A stretch of DNA of 44,160 bases from DASWNP01 sp036399175 (GCA_036399175.1 DASWNP010000031.1:1-44160); one strand, 5' to 3'. Counted from the stretch's first letter, positions 1 through 9,176 are shown. Translations and numbers: made by a program. The notes: generated from the letters alone by a model not told the origin.

Positions 1-3000
1 CCCGACCGTCACGCCGCGCTGTATCTCCTGCGTGTCGCGCAGAAACTCAGCATATCGCGGCAACCCTCTCGGCCTCTCCGCGCTCTCGCTAAACGATGCT
101 CGGTAGAAGCGGAAGACGAAGTAGCCGGTGTTCTGGAACTCGATGGAAAGGAAGAACGCCTGCGAGACGTTCGTCCGCTTCTCGTCGATACAGGCGGCGT
201 TCGTCCCGCACGATGCTATCTGGTTAGTCCAGAAGGCTTGCCCGTCGGCGTCCGGCTGACGATTGAGGAAGTCGTGATAGTGCTGGCAGACGAAGGTGGC
301 CGCATCGTCAACGGGGTTGGTCGTGCGGTCGGTCGTCTCGTTGTCGTTGATGGTTAAGGTGGCAGAGCCTTGTGTGCCGAGGCCGAGCCCTTCGGTGACG
401 TTGAGACGCATGGTAGCGGTCTCGGTGCCTTCGGCGTAGCCGTCCTCGCAGATGAGGACGGGGAAGGTCTTGCTGGTTTCGCCGGAGGTGAAGGTGAGCT
501 TGCCGCGCGCGAAAGTGAAGTCGCCGCGCTGCTGCGCCGTGCCGTTGTCGATGCTGTAGTTGACGACGGTCGTTCCGTTGGTCGTTCCCGTACGCGTGAC
601 GGTGACGTTGGTCGAAGTGCAGGCTTCGGTGATGACGTAAGCAGACTGGCTGAACTGGACGTTCGTCGGCGTCGGCGCGGGCGTCGGCGTCGGCGAAGCG
701 CCCGGCGACGGGCTCGGCGTCGGGGTTGCCGAAGGAGTGGGCGTCGGCGAGGTCGATGTGCAGACGGCGCTGCCGACCAGTTTATAGCTGCCTTCGCCGG
801 TGATGTCGGAAGAGTTGCGCTGCGACTTCGGCCCCGAATCGGGCTGGTTGAAGAAGGTGCGCGCGTTGACGCCGTTGAGCGAGTTGCCGACCTGTAAATT
901 CTCGGCCTTGCTGTAGGCGAGCGAGATGGTGATGACGCCCGAAGACGGGTTATAGGTTCCGCCGTCGGCGTCGCCGAGTTTGACGGGAATGTTGGCGTTC
1001 GGGTTCGGGTTGGTCGCATCCAGGGCGACGCCGAACTTACCGTACTCGAACCTGACCGTCCCGGCTGCATCCGACTTCATCGCCACGTAGAAGCGGTCGT
1101 AGTCGGCTTCGGGCTGCCTTCGATTCCAGATGATGTACCACTGACTGTTGGGCGGAGCCGTGCCCGTGCTTGCGGGTGCGCCGACGTTGAGAGTGAAGAC
1201 GAGGCGTCCGACGTTGTCCGTCTGCGGCGGCTCGGCGATGTAGACGCTCTTGATGTCGGTCTCAGGCGTCGGCGGAGTGTTCGGGGCAGCGTCACCGTCG
1301 TTCTTATCTTCGACGACGAGCTTGCCGGGCAGGACGCACGACGACTGCAAGGCCGTGACGGCGACAGTGCCGCACGTCGCGCTGCTTTCGCCCGCCGGAT
1401 TCACCGCCGCCACGCGGTAGCGGTCAGTCGGCTTGCCCGAAGTGTCTTCGTAAGAGAAGACGTTCGCGCCGACTTCGGCGATGAGAGTTTCCACGCCCTC
1501 GCGCGTGCGATAAATCCTGTAGCTGGTGACGGGTGGGTCGCTGTCGGACGGCGTCCAGGTGACGACGACGCTCTTCGTGTCGGGATTATAGACGGCGGCG
1601 GCGACGGGCGCGGCGGGCACTTGTGGGCCTGAAGCGTCGAACTGCGCGCGCAGGGTCTTGCCGCCGGACTGACGGATGATGACCGCCTTGTCCGTGCCGT
1701 CGTTGTCGAAGCGGTTGAGCTTGCCGTCGCCGTTTCGGTCTTCGCCGCGAATGCACTCCTCACTGATACAGCCGTCGGCGTAAGCGGCGAGGATGCGCCC
1801 CCGTTCGTCTATCGTGGCATCGTTGAAGTCGAGCAGGTTGCGCGTGCCCGAAGGACAGAGCGTGCCTTCGGTGCAGATGACGCCGCGCTGCACGGGGTCT
1901 TTCGGCGTGGCGTTGACGGTGTTCCATGTCTTGCCGCCGTCGAAGGTGGTCGAGATGTAGCCGTACCAGACGCCGTTGTAGGCGTTTTTTGTGTCGGAGT
2001 TGCCCGCCGCGTCGTCGTCGCGGCCGCCCGGCGTGGTGCTGCCGAGGAAGAAGTATGCGGCGCGGTCGCCGTCTCCGGCTGCGACCGCCGGAAAGACGGA
2101 GCTGCGGATGCCGAACGTCTTGCCGACATCCTGATTGTCCGTCCAGGTCTTGCCTCTATCGCGCGAGACGGCGATGCGCGCGCGCCCGTCTCCGTTGGCG
2201 TAGCCGAAATAAATCGGGCTGATGCCGGTCGTCGGGTCGGGCGTGCCGATGCCGACTGACGGGTCTGTGTCGCCCGGGGTGCTGCCCGGAACCTTGCGAA
2301 TCTCGAAGGTGAGGCCGTTGTCTTCGGAGACGATGACCGCCTGCTCGTTGCTGCAACCCTTGTTCGGTACGTAGATAGTGCCATCGGGCGCGACCTTGAT
2401 GTGGCCGTGCAGGCCGCCGCAGATTGTCAGGTCATACATCGGCACGGCGGGGCCGAAGTTGAGGCCGCCGTCGTCGCTGCGCGCGAGGTTGGCGTAGCCG
2501 ATGCTTTGCGAAGCGTAGTAGACGGCGTTCGGATAGCTTGTCAGAGGGCCGGGCGCTCCGCCTTTGTAAGAGCCGTCGGGGTTCTTGGCGTAAGGGCCGC
2601 TGCCGATTGTTTGGTGGTCAACGCCTGAGCCGATGCCTGAGCCTTTCGCGCCCTGCGTGTAGGTCTGACCGTCGTTATCCGTGAACTCGAAGGCGCTCGA
2701 ACCGTCCGCCGAGAGCAACTGCGAGACGAAGGTTCGGTTGGTGCGCTGGAAGCCGTTGCCGATGTCGTTGTCGGTATAGAGAATCGGGTCGGCGGTCGCT
2801 TTATCGGTGATGACCTGATTGGTCTTCTGCCAGGTAGCGGGCGCGGGCGAGAAGCAATCGTTGAAGCTGACGCGCAGAACTTCGAGCGAGGCGATGTACA
2901 TGATATTGCCGCTCGTCCAGTTTGCGCCGAGCGTCGGCTCGCCTGCGCTGTCGCCTATTCCCGGAGGCGACATGTAGTTCGTGAAGCGAGGCCCGCCGGC

Positions 3001-4182
3001 TATAGGCGTCGGCTCGACGAAGGGCGTGGGCGAAGGCATCGTGCCGCCGCCCGGGTTGCACTGGCTGTTGCCGCGCAACGTGTAAATCTTCTGGTTGTTG
3101 GCATCGCGCGTCGTGTCGGCCTGAACGAGCAGGACGCCGACCTGCTGCTGCGTGACGCCGTGAACGTCCGTCAGGTTTTGTCCGGGCTGCGGGTTGCCGA
3201 TGCCGGTGCGCGGGGCGTTGATGATGAAACGCTTGTTCGCCTTATCGACCGTGCCGTCTCCGGTCTGGCTGGTGGCGACGCTGGTGCCCTCGATGCGACC
3301 GTAATGGAAAGTGACGACGCCGTTGATGTCAGATTCGGCGCTGGCGTAGTAGTAGGTCGTCGGCGGAGCGATGCTGGGCGGCTTGAACCTCACGCTCCAG
3401 ACCGCGCTCGCCGGGACGGTCGTGATGTCTCCGGCGACATCGACGGAGAAGGAGAGCTTCTCATCTCCGGCTGCGCTCGCCGGCTCGGCAATCGAGACTT
3501 TGACGATGTCCAACTGCGCCGGGTTGAGGGTGAGCGGGTTGGCATCGCCGCTTGGGTCGGTGGCTACTTCCGTGCCGGGCGGAGTGCAGGAAGGCGGAAG
3601 CGAAGCGCCGGGCGTCGGCGTCGGCACAGGCTCGGCGTCGCTCGCAATCACTGTCGCCGAGCCTTGATACTGGTCTGCCGGGGTGGCGGCGAAATAGACG
3701 ACGTGCACCGTGTAGACGCCCGTGCCCGTGTCAGTCGGAAGGAGGGTGAACTGCTCCGTCTCGCCGGGATTGTTGCCCGACTGGCCGACGACCGCGCCGC
3801 TATTTGAAGTCTTGTGAATGAAAAGGTCGTAATCGCTCGAAGGTAAATCGACCTCGATTTTGACGAGGATGGCTTTGCCCGTCCAATCGCCGGGCGTGCC
3901 CGAGACGGTCAGCGTGAAGGTGTCGCAGTTCGAGCCTTCAACGCAGAACTGGTCGTGATTCGTTCCGGGCACGTTGTTATTGGGGTTAGCGCCGCCGGTG
4001 GCTGTGCCGACCCAGTTGAGCGTTGCGTTCAGGGTCGGGCTTATCGTGCCGGACGAAGGGTTGGATGCTCCGGCGATAAATAAAGGGATGGCGCAGGCCA
4101 CGAGCCCGCACGCGATGAGGATAAGCAGAACGTGGAGTCTGCCGAATGTAAATTGCTTACGCGAACGATTCGAGCTTTTCAT
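1..4182 (-). CDS. Very large exported multidomain surface protein (Asp-box/BNR, fibronectin III, Calx-beta, DUF4214-like), 3' end outside the window
   Basis: One reading frame stays open from the ATG at 4182 to base 1 (1394 codons, no stop), so the protein is truncated by the window edge. Residues 1-39 form a signal peptide (basic start, hydrophobic 17-37, AGA cleavage site); an internal LVAC resembles a lipobox, but hydrophobic residues continue after it. Next come a pre-peptidase-C-like beta domain (about 55-175), a PTPTP linker, module A1 (about 218-385), a region with four Asp-box-like motifs (SDDGGLNF near 570, SEDNGLTF near 616, SRDRGKTW near 672, TFDGGKTW near 745), a fibronectin III domain (about 854-944), module A2 (about 973-1140) similar to A1, a long T/P/S linker, a Calx-beta domain (about 1173-1280) and a DUF4214-like start (HDFLNRQPDADGQAFW). 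Asp-boxes usually mark sialidase-like propellers; no catalytic set was identified. A role at the cell surface is inferred. Confidence 0.85.
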   Translation of the reverse strand, partial: MKSSNRSRKQFTFGRLHVLLILIACGLVACAIPLFIAGASNPSSGTISPTLNATLNWVGTATGGANPNNNVPGTNHDQFCVEGSNCDTFTLTVSGTPGDWTGKAILVKIEVDLPSSDYDLFIHKTSNSGAVVGQSGNNPGETEQFTLLPTDTGTGVYTVHVVYFAATPADQYQGSATVIASDAEPVPTPTPGASLPPSCTPPGTEVATDPSGDANPLTLNPAQLDIVKVSIAEPASAAGDEKLSFSVDVAGDITTVPASAVWSVRFKPPSIAPPTTYYYASAESDINGVVTFHYGRIEGTSVATSQTGDGTVDKANKRFIINAPRTGIGNPQPGQNLTDVHGVTQQQVGVLLVQADTTRDANNQKIYTLRGNSQCNPGGGTMPSPTPFVEPTPIAGGPRFTNYMSPPGIGDSAGEPTLGANWTSGNIMYIASLEVLRVSFNDCFSPAPATWQKTNQVITDKATADPILYTDNDIGNGFQRTNRTFVSQLLSADGSSAFEFTDNDGQTYTQGAKGSGIGSGVDHQTIGSGPYAKNPDGSYKGGAPGPLTSYPNAVYYASQSIGYANLARSDDGGLNFGPAVPMYDLTICGGLHGHIKVAPDGTIYVPNKGCSNEQAVIVSEDNGLTFEIRKVPGSTPGDTDPSVGIGTPDPTTGISPIYFGYANGDGRARIAVSRDRGKTWTDNQDVGKTFGIRSSVFPAVAAGDGDRAAYFFLGSTTPGGRDDDAAGNSDTKNAYNGVWYGYISTTFDGGKTWNTVNATPKDPVQRGVICTEGTLCPSGTRNLLDFNDATIDERGRILAAYADGCISEECIRGEDRNGDGKLNRFDNDGTDKAVIIRQSGGKTLRAQFDASGPQVPAAPVAAAVYNPDTKSVVVTWTPSDSDPPVTSYRIYRTREGVETLIAEVGANVFSYEDTSGKPTDRYRVAAVNPAGESSATCGTVAVTALQSSCVLPGKLVVEDKNDGDAAPNTPPTPETDIKSVYIAEPPQTDNVGRLVFTLNVGAPASTGTAPPNSQWYIIWNRRQPEADYDRFYVAMKSDAAGTVRFEYGKFGVALDATNPNPNANIPVKLGDADGGTYNPSSGVITISLAYSKAENLQVGNSLNGVNARTFFNQPDSGPKSQRNSSDITGEGSYKLVGSAVCTSTSPTPTPSATPTPSPSPGASPTPTPAPTPTNVQFSQSAYVITEACTSTNVTVTRTGTTNGTTVVNYSIDNGTAQQRGDFTFARGKLTFTSGETSKTFPVLICEDGYAEGTETATMRLNVTEGLGLGTQGSATLTINDNETTDRTTNPVDDAATFVCQHYHDFLNRQPDADGQAFWTNQIASCGTNAACIDEKRTNVSQAFFLSIEFQNTGYFVFRFYRASFSESAERPRGLPRYAEFLRDTQEIQRGVTVG

Positions 4183-4686
4183 GTGCTTCACCCTTTATTG
4201 CAGTCGATGAGGGCCGGACTTCCGAACCTGACAGGCCAAGAGAGAGAGCGGCTCACAGGCCGCTGCGCACGATTGCGCGCGGAATTTCGGTTCCGACAAA
4301 TTTCAGATTGCGTGCCCGTTATAAAGGCAGATTCGGGCGCTCTATCCAGAAGCGGCGGCAGGTTGGAACTCCGCTCGGGAAGCGGCAGCCCGCCATCTCT
4401 TAAACGATTCTCAAACGAGCACGGGCGACCTGCTGACGAGGTCGAGAATGCCGACAAGCTAAATTGCGCTCACGAGGTCGGGGTTTGATTTGACAGTTCG
4501 CGTCGGATGCTTCAAGACCTGGGGAGTGTCTTTCGGCTCGAACCGTTTCTTTGTTAGGAATCGAGCGGAATGTAGCACCCTCGCTACTCTTTGTCAAAGA
4601 GTGGTGGCGCGGGCGGCACAGCGAGCACCTGCGCTCGGGCGAGACTCGGCGGGCGGAGGATTTAGGAATCGTGGACGGCGAGGCTC
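4183..4686 (-). other. Non-coding leader and promoter region upstream of the large surface protein
   Basis: About 500 bases without a convincing gene; the short open frames here look nothing like proteins. From the predicted promoter at 4569-4597 the transcript would carry a leader of about 380 bases before the ATG at 4182. A weak Shine-Dalgarno (AAGGGTG) lies just before that ATG. I recognise no known riboswitch in the leader. The part from 4603 to 4686 follows the stop of the next upstream gene and shows no clear terminator. Confidence 0.5.
4569..4597 (-). promoter_or_regulatory. Predicted sigma-70 promoter for the surface protein
   Basis: On the minus strand TTGACA (4597-4592) is followed after exactly 17 bases by TACATT (4574-4569). 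The -35 box sits inside a 17-base palindrome, ACTCTTTG-T-CAAAGAGT (4586-4602), which could be an operator or chance. The predicted start of transcription is near 4562. Confidence 0.6.
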
Positions 4687-5181
4687 TTAATCGACCTCGC
4701 CCGTCGGGCGTCGTTTGATGGAGAGCGAGGTGAGAAATTGCGGGTCGCGTCCCATGACGATGACGAAGTAGCCTTCGCTCTTTTTTGAAGGCTTCACTTC
4801 CCAGGTGTAGTTGTAGCTGGCGATGGTGTTCTGTGCATAAGCGCTCTTGAGCGAGGCCACTTCGGAGTAACGCATGCGGCGACCTCCCTCGCGCGCAATC
4901 GCCGTCACGTAGCGGACTTTGTATTCGGGGTCGTAGCCGACGAGCACCGACCTGAAGCGGGGCTCGCGCAGCAACGTCCAGACCTCCTGCCGCCCTCTCT
5001 CTTCCCTCTCCAGCCGCGCCCCCAACTGCTCAAGACGGCGATGCACTTCCTCCCGGCTCATGTCGAGCCTGAGATTGAGCACGTCCGAGGGCGGAGAGCT
5101 TTTGGCCGATACGTCTCTGACAACTGCCGCCGAAAAGAGGAATAAAAGAGCGAGCCCGAGGGCGATTGATTTCGATTTCAT
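4687..5181 (-). CDS. Small exported protein of unknown function
   Basis: A protein of 164 residues. The ATG at 5181 is preferred over an upstream in-frame ATG (5232) because AGGAG lies about nine bases before it and it opens directly into a signal peptide (MKSKSIALG..., hydrophobic core, cleavage after VSA at residue 26). The mature part starts with LRLDMSREEVHRRLEQLG, reminiscent of the SmpA/BamE pattern in which a Met-x-x-x-Glu-Val helix precedes a small alpha-beta domain; that is only a resemblance. The end is rich in basic residues. It lies 47 bases downstream of the TIGR03663-like membrane protein and probably shares its transcript. Export is well supported; function is unknown. Confidence 0.75.
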   Translation of the reverse strand: MKSKSIALGLALLFLFSAAVVRDVSAKSSPPSDVLNLRLDMSREEVHRRLEQLGARLEREERGRQEVWTLLREPRFRSVLVGYDPEYKVRYVTAIAREGGRRMRYSEVASLKSAYAQNTIASYNYTWEVKPSKKSEGYFVIVMGRDPQFLTSLSIKRRPTGEVD

Positions 5182-5228
5182 ACTTAAAACTCCTATCCGA
5201 CCTCTCGATGCTGCGAAAGCCTCACGGC

Positions 5229-6959
5229 TCACTTCCGGGGCGATAGCAGGTCTCGGCGCGCGAAGAGGACGAGATTGACGCCGGGGCGCAAGGGGTAGAG
5301 CGCGCCGACCTGCGCGTGCGTGTCGGCGAGCAGCGTTTGAAGCTGCGCCTGCTGCGACTCGTTGCCGATGACGATGGGCTCCGTGTACTTCTGTACCGTG
5401 CCGAGGAAGCCGACGCTCTTATAGTCGCGCAGGTACCAGGGCAGAGGCCAGTAGTCGGGCGAAGCGACGGCGACGGGAGTCTTCGCGCCCGCGCCCGTGC
5501 GTCGAGCCAAACGCTCCACCTCACCCGTCAGTTGCAGAAATTCGCGCCGCGTGTGCGCGTAGACGTACGGATACTTGTCGTCGTCATATCTGTAGAAGTT
5601 GAGCACGACCATCTGGTAAGACGAGACGGCGAGCCCTGAAGCGACGCAGGCCAGCACCAGCCTGCGCCCGACTTGCGAGCGCCCGCCCCGCTCGTAAGCC
5701 CATTGCACTGCGAGCCCGCCGGCCATTGCCATCGGGACGACGAAGTTGAGCGAGAGCCAGGGCGTCTTGTAGCTCACGATGGAATAGGCCGCGAGCAGCC
5801 CGAACGCCCACGCGCACGCGAAGATGTGGAAACGACTTCCCCCGCGCAAAAGCGCCCAGACCGAGCCGAGCAACGCGAGCACGTAGATAGGCGCTTCCTC
5901 CTGCTGAAGCCACGCGAGATAGGTGTCGAACGGCTTGGCGTGCGCCTCGCTGCCGGTCTTCGCCCAAATCTTGAAAGTTTCGAGCGAGGCCGCGACGCCC
6001 TTCGAGTAAGTGAAAAACGACGAATAGAAGAGCACGTTGATGAGCACGAAGAGCGCGAGCCCGCCCAACACGAGAAGCCCGAGCTGCGTCGCGCCGCCGA
6101 AGCGCGCGAGCCCGCCCTCTTCAAACTCTCTTCCGACCCACTCACGCATTCCGATGCCTCGCCGGGTCTCCATGTTTCTCTCTCCGTCCGCCGACCAGCC
6201 CATCCTACCCGCCAGCCGCGTCCAGCCTTCGGCCACGCCGTAGGCGAGCGCGAGCACGCCGACGGAGATGAAGGCCGTCTCTTTGGTCGCAAACAGCAGC
6301 GCGGCTGAAGCGAAGGCGAGCATGATGTCGAGCGTCCGTCCCCGCTCGTAATACCTGACGACGGCGACGACGATGGCGAGCGTGAAGAAGACGAAGAGGG
6401 TTTCGTGTATGAAGTAGCGCGACTGATAGACCGCGCCGGGCGAGACGGCGATGAGCGCGGCTGAAGCGAGAGCGCCGATTGTGCCCAAGTGACGACGAAG
6501 CTTAAGCACGAGCCACACAATCGCTAAGCCGAAGAGCCCTGTCACGGCGCGAAGCATGAAGGTCGTCATCCCCGTCCCGAGCTTTTCCATGAGGAAGGCC
6601 GGGACGAGCGTGAAGTAATAGAGCGTCGGGCCGTGATAGTTGGCCGGATCGTAGTTGTAGACGCCTTCGCGCACGAGCCGCGTCAGAAACCAACCGTTGA
6701 CGCCCTCGTCGTGATGCAGAGGATTCATCTCCAGCGCATAGAAACGCACGAAGGCGGCGACGAGCATGACGGCGAGGCTCGCTCCGCGCCAGAAGGATTC
6801 GGGCACGTCGGGCGCAGCACTCGCTCCCACGTCGCTCGCATACCTCGACGCTTCGACCGACGGCGTTTGAGTCGCCTGACTCGCTTGTGTCTCCTGAGTC
6901 CCTTGCGACTTCGCGCGCGACCTCTTAGCGTTGCGACGTTTTGTAGAGGCGGTAGGCAC
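5229..6959 (-). CDS. Polytopic membrane protein, glycosyltransferase-39-like (TIGR03663/Agl23-type)
   Basis: A protein of 576 residues starting at GTG 6959, chosen because GGAG lies six bases upstream, inside the end of the preceding gene. A basic, Q/T/S-rich cytoplasmic tail of about 55 residues is followed by many hydrophobic segments. Just after the first membrane helix is NPLHHDEGVNGWF (about 79-91), with the acidic DE characteristic of GT-C and dolichyl-phosphate-mannose transferase folds; YNYDPANYHGPTLYY further on fits the TIGR03663 family (flippase-activity-associated Agl23). Such proteins probably move sugars from lipid carriers across the membrane, perhaps in surface glycan or glycoprotein assembly. 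It overlaps the upstream membrane gene by 35 bases, so the two are translationally linked. The family call is from memory of the motif. Confidence 0.75.
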   Translation of the reverse strand: MPTASTKRRNAKRSRAKSQGTQETQASQATQTPSVEASRYASDVGASAAPDVPESFWRGASLAVMLVAAFVRFYALEMNPLHHDEGVNGWFLTRLVREGVYNYDPANYHGPTLYYFTLVPAFLMEKLGTGMTTFMLRAVTGLFGLAIVWLVLKLRRHLGTIGALASAALIAVSPGAVYQSRYFIHETLFVFFTLAIVVAVVRYYERGRTLDIMLAFASAALLFATKETAFISVGVLALAYGVAEGWTRLAGRMGWSADGERNMETRRGIGMREWVGREFEEGGLARFGGATQLGLLVLGGLALFVLINVLFYSSFFTYSKGVAASLETFKIWAKTGSEAHAKPFDTYLAWLQQEEAPIYVLALLGSVWALLRGGSRFHIFACAWAFGLLAAYSIVSYKTPWLSLNFVVPMAMAGGLAVQWAYERGGRSQVGRRLVLACVASGLAVSSYQMVVLNFYRYDDDKYPYVYAHTRREFLQLTGEVERLARRTGAGAKTPVAVASPDYWPLPWYLRDYKSVGFLGTVQKYTEPIVIGNESQQAQLQTLLADTHAQVGALYPLRPGVNLVLFARRDLLSPRK

Positions 6960-9078
6960 CTACTTCTCCAACCTTCGTATAGCGTTCAAAAAAGCGCTCG
7001 TCGAGCGGCGTGATGCCCGCACGCTCAAGCGGACTGACGACCACGTAATCGACGCCGTATCGACGCATCAGCGCGTCGGCCTCCGCGCCGCCCGCGTAGA
7101 TGCGTCGCACGTCGCGCTCGCGCGGCGCGTAATCGAGCCCGTGCGTCCAGAGATGTCCGGCGTAGCCCATCAGAGAGCGCCTGCCCGTTAAGAACACGGG
7201 ATGATTATATGTCGGCGCGTGCAGAATCAGTGAACGCGGCGGCGTCTCTTCCCTTATCAGCTCCGCGAGCGCTATCCCTGCCGCGTCAAACTCCCTCTGC
7301 TCGCTCGCCGCCGAGACGACGCGCCACACGTCCAGACTTCCGGCCAGTATCAACCCCAGCATCGACGCGACCGCTGCCGCGCGCCACGCGAGCGCGCGAC
7401 TTCGCCAGAGCCTCGCCAACAGCAGCGCGACGAGCGGCGCGGAGGCAATCCACCAGTAGAAGATAATCTTGATGTTGTCCCACAGGAAAGGCGAAAGCTT
7501 GTAGAGGTTCGGGACGACGAAGCAGAGCGTGAACGGCAGATAGAAAAGGAGCAGCCGCTCGCGCACGACCGGGTCACGGCCGCGCCACGCGAGCGCCAGG
7601 ATGAGCAGAGGGATAAAGAGCCCCGTGTTCATCAGCCAGAACCAGACGACGTTGTGCTGCCCCTTATCCCATCCGAACGCCCACCCGAAGAAAGTCTCCG
7701 CGCGCACTGCCGACCCTTGCGTCGCCCAGAACATCTGCGGCACGGCCAACAGAAGCGACATCCCGAAGAAAGCAGCCCAGCCCCGCCAATATTTCGGAAA
7801 CAGCAGCGCCAGGCATCCCGCCATCGCCATCATCACCACGTAGCTGTGCGCGTGCACGAGCGGCAACAATCCCGCCACGAGCCCCGCCGCGACCATCGGG
7901 CGCACAGGTGAAAAGGGCAAAAGAGGAAAAGGAGAAAGAGAGGAAAGAGAGGAAACCGGGAAACCCTCGACACCCCCTGCAACTGAGACTTTAGCGGCAG
8001 AAGCCCTCGCCCCCTCCTGCCTCGCCGCCTCGTCGCGTCTTCCACGATTCTTCCTGCGCTTCTCCCGCCGCTTCGTCGCCGACTCAGCCTGCCGGTCTCT
8101 TCCTTTCTCTTCCTCTTCCCTTTCCCTTCCTTCTCTTTCTTCCTTATCTTCCGTCGCCTGCCACCAGAGCGTCCAGACGACGAGCGCGAGCGGAAGGCCG
8201 AGCAGGAGTCCGCGCTGCGGGATAAGAAGCGTCGTGAGGGCGTTGCCCCACTTGTAGAGCGCGTCGCCGCCGCCGATGGTGTAGTCGTGCGGCAGGCTGC
8301 CGAGCAGCGTGAGAAGCTCAACCCGACCCGTTCGCCATTCCCGCAAGAGACGCCACCACCCGAAGCCTCCGCCCAGCAGCACGAGCGCGGGCGTGACGAG
8401 AGCAGCCAGCTTGTCTTTCGTCAGCTTCAAAGCCCAGCGATTGAGCAGCCCGACGAAGGAGAGCGCGAGCGCGAAGTTTTGCCAGAAGAGAGCGCCCCGC
8501 AAGGATGCGCCCGCGCCGACGTACATCGCCGCCACGAAGTCCACCATGAACGGATAGGTCAGATGAACTCCGGCGAACTCCGGATGAGTCGGCGGGAAGT
8601 TGTCGCCGTATGCAAAGCTCGTGACGATGCTCAGGTGAAAAGGCAAATCGCCGAGATTGTTATCGACGCCGGTGAAAATCTCGCCTTCGCGCTCGAACAT
8701 CGCGCGCCCGAACAGAAACCAGAAGAGTAACGTCGCACCCGCGTAAAAGAGGACGATGCGCGTCGCCCCGCCGCGCAGCCGAAGCCCGCCGCGCAGCTCG
8801 CCCCACGTCTCCGCGATGTCTCCGCTGACTTGCGCTCGCCACTCCTGTCTCAAGAGCAGCAGCAGAGGCAGGCCGACGACCAATGCGCTCAGCGCGAGCG
8901 CCGGAGGCGTGAGCCCCATGAAAGAGGCGAAGAGAAATCCGACGAGGCCGAGCGCCGCGAAACCCGTCGGCGTGCCCGCGCACAGTCGCGCCGCGAAAGG
9001 CGCATCGCGGTCGTAGAGATAGGTTAAAGTCGTGCCGCTCGCAATGGCCGTCAGCGCGAGCAGAAGAGCGAAGGTCAT
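6925..9078 (-). CDS. Large polytopic membrane protein of unknown function with a charged loop insertion
   Basis: A protein of 717 residues starting with a hydrophobic helix (MTFALLLALTAIASG). It has a dozen or more predicted membrane segments and the motif GVDNNLGDLPFHLSI followed by HPEFAGVHLTYPF in an external loop (about 138-185), a pattern seen in GT-C-like membrane proteins. Around residues 305-390 a hydrophilic, very K/R/E-rich stretch interrupts the membrane part; at DNA level it is bounded by a purine/pyrimidine inverted repeat (see 7910-8157). The soluble C-terminal part contains LILHAPTYNHPVFLTGRRSLMGY, similar to C-terminal regions of membrane glycosyltransferases. No Shine-Dalgarno is obvious. 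Its last 35 bases overlap the following TIGR03663-like gene. A joint role in surface polysaccharide or lipid-linked sugar handling is inferred. Confidence 0.7.
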   Translation of the reverse strand: MTFALLLALTAIASGTTLTYLYDRDAPFAARLCAGTPTGFAALGLVGFLFASFMGLTPPALALSALVVGLPLLLLLRQEWRAQVSGDIAETWGELRGGLRLRGGATRIVLFYAGATLLFWFLFGRAMFEREGEIFTGVDNNLGDLPFHLSIVTSFAYGDNFPPTHPEFAGVHLTYPFMVDFVAAMYVGAGASLRGALFWQNFALALSFVGLLNRWALKLTKDKLAALVTPALVLLGGGFGWWRLLREWRTGRVELLTLLGSLPHDYTIGGGDALYKWGNALTTLLIPQRGLLLGLPLALVVWTLWWQATEDKEEREGREREEEEKGRDRQAESATKRREKRRKNRGRRDEAARQEGARASAAKVSVAGGVEGFPVSSLSSLSPFPLLPFSPVRPMVAAGLVAGLLPLVHAHSYVVMMAMAGCLALLFPKYWRGWAAFFGMSLLLAVPQMFWATQGSAVRAETFFGWAFGWDKGQHNVVWFWLMNTGLFIPLLILALAWRGRDPVVRERLLLFYLPFTLCFVVPNLYKLSPFLWDNIKIIFYWWIASAPLVALLLARLWRSRALAWRAAAVASMLGLILAGSLDVWRVVSAASEQREFDAAGIALAELIREETPPRSLILHAPTYNHPVFLTGRRSLMGYAGHLWTHGLDYAPRERDVRRIYAGGAEADALMRRYGVDYVVVSPLERAGITPLDERFFERYTKVGEVGAYRLYKTSQR
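7910..8157. repeat. Intragenic purine/pyrimidine inverted repeat in the membrane protein gene
   Basis: Plus-strand purine-rich arm at about 7910-7965 (units like GGAAAGA, GAGAGGA) and pyrimidine-rich arm at about 8096-8157 (units like CTTCCTT, TCTTCCC), able to pair imperfectly around a loop of roughly 130 bases. The reading frame stays open and yields a charged loop (EEREGREREEEEKGRD on one side, SSLSSLSPFPLLPFSP on the other). It looks like a degenerate relative of the intergenic heptad hairpins, inserted in frame. Confidence 0.45.
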
Positions 9079-9145
9079 ATCAGCTTGTCTTGCGAGAGCC
9101 GTCTGTCGATTGAGGCTCGTCCGATGAACGTCGGCGAACTGCCAG

Positions 9146-9176
9146 ATTATATCCGCATCTCGCCGCAGGATTGCAA
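9146..9176 (-). promoter_or_regulatory. Possible promoter for the membrane-protein operon
   Basis: Minus-strand TATAAT (9151-9146) with TTGCAA 19 bases upstream (9176-9171). The -10 box is perfect, the spacing is long. A leader of about 60 bases would lead to the ATG at 9078. Confidence 0.35.

Noticed and set aside
370..897. Plus-strand frame and several minus-strand frames in 354-3800
   Set aside because: All overlap the continuous signal-peptide-bearing frame of the large surface protein, which has recognisable domains; the others are arginine/serine-rich shadows.
1..4182. Calling the large surface protein a sialidase
   Set aside because: Asp-box motifs are structural and no arginine triad or other sialidase active-site set could be identified.
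6925..9078. Calling this protein a specific glycosyltransferase
   Set aside because: General GT-C-like features are visible, but no motif identifies donor or acceptor.
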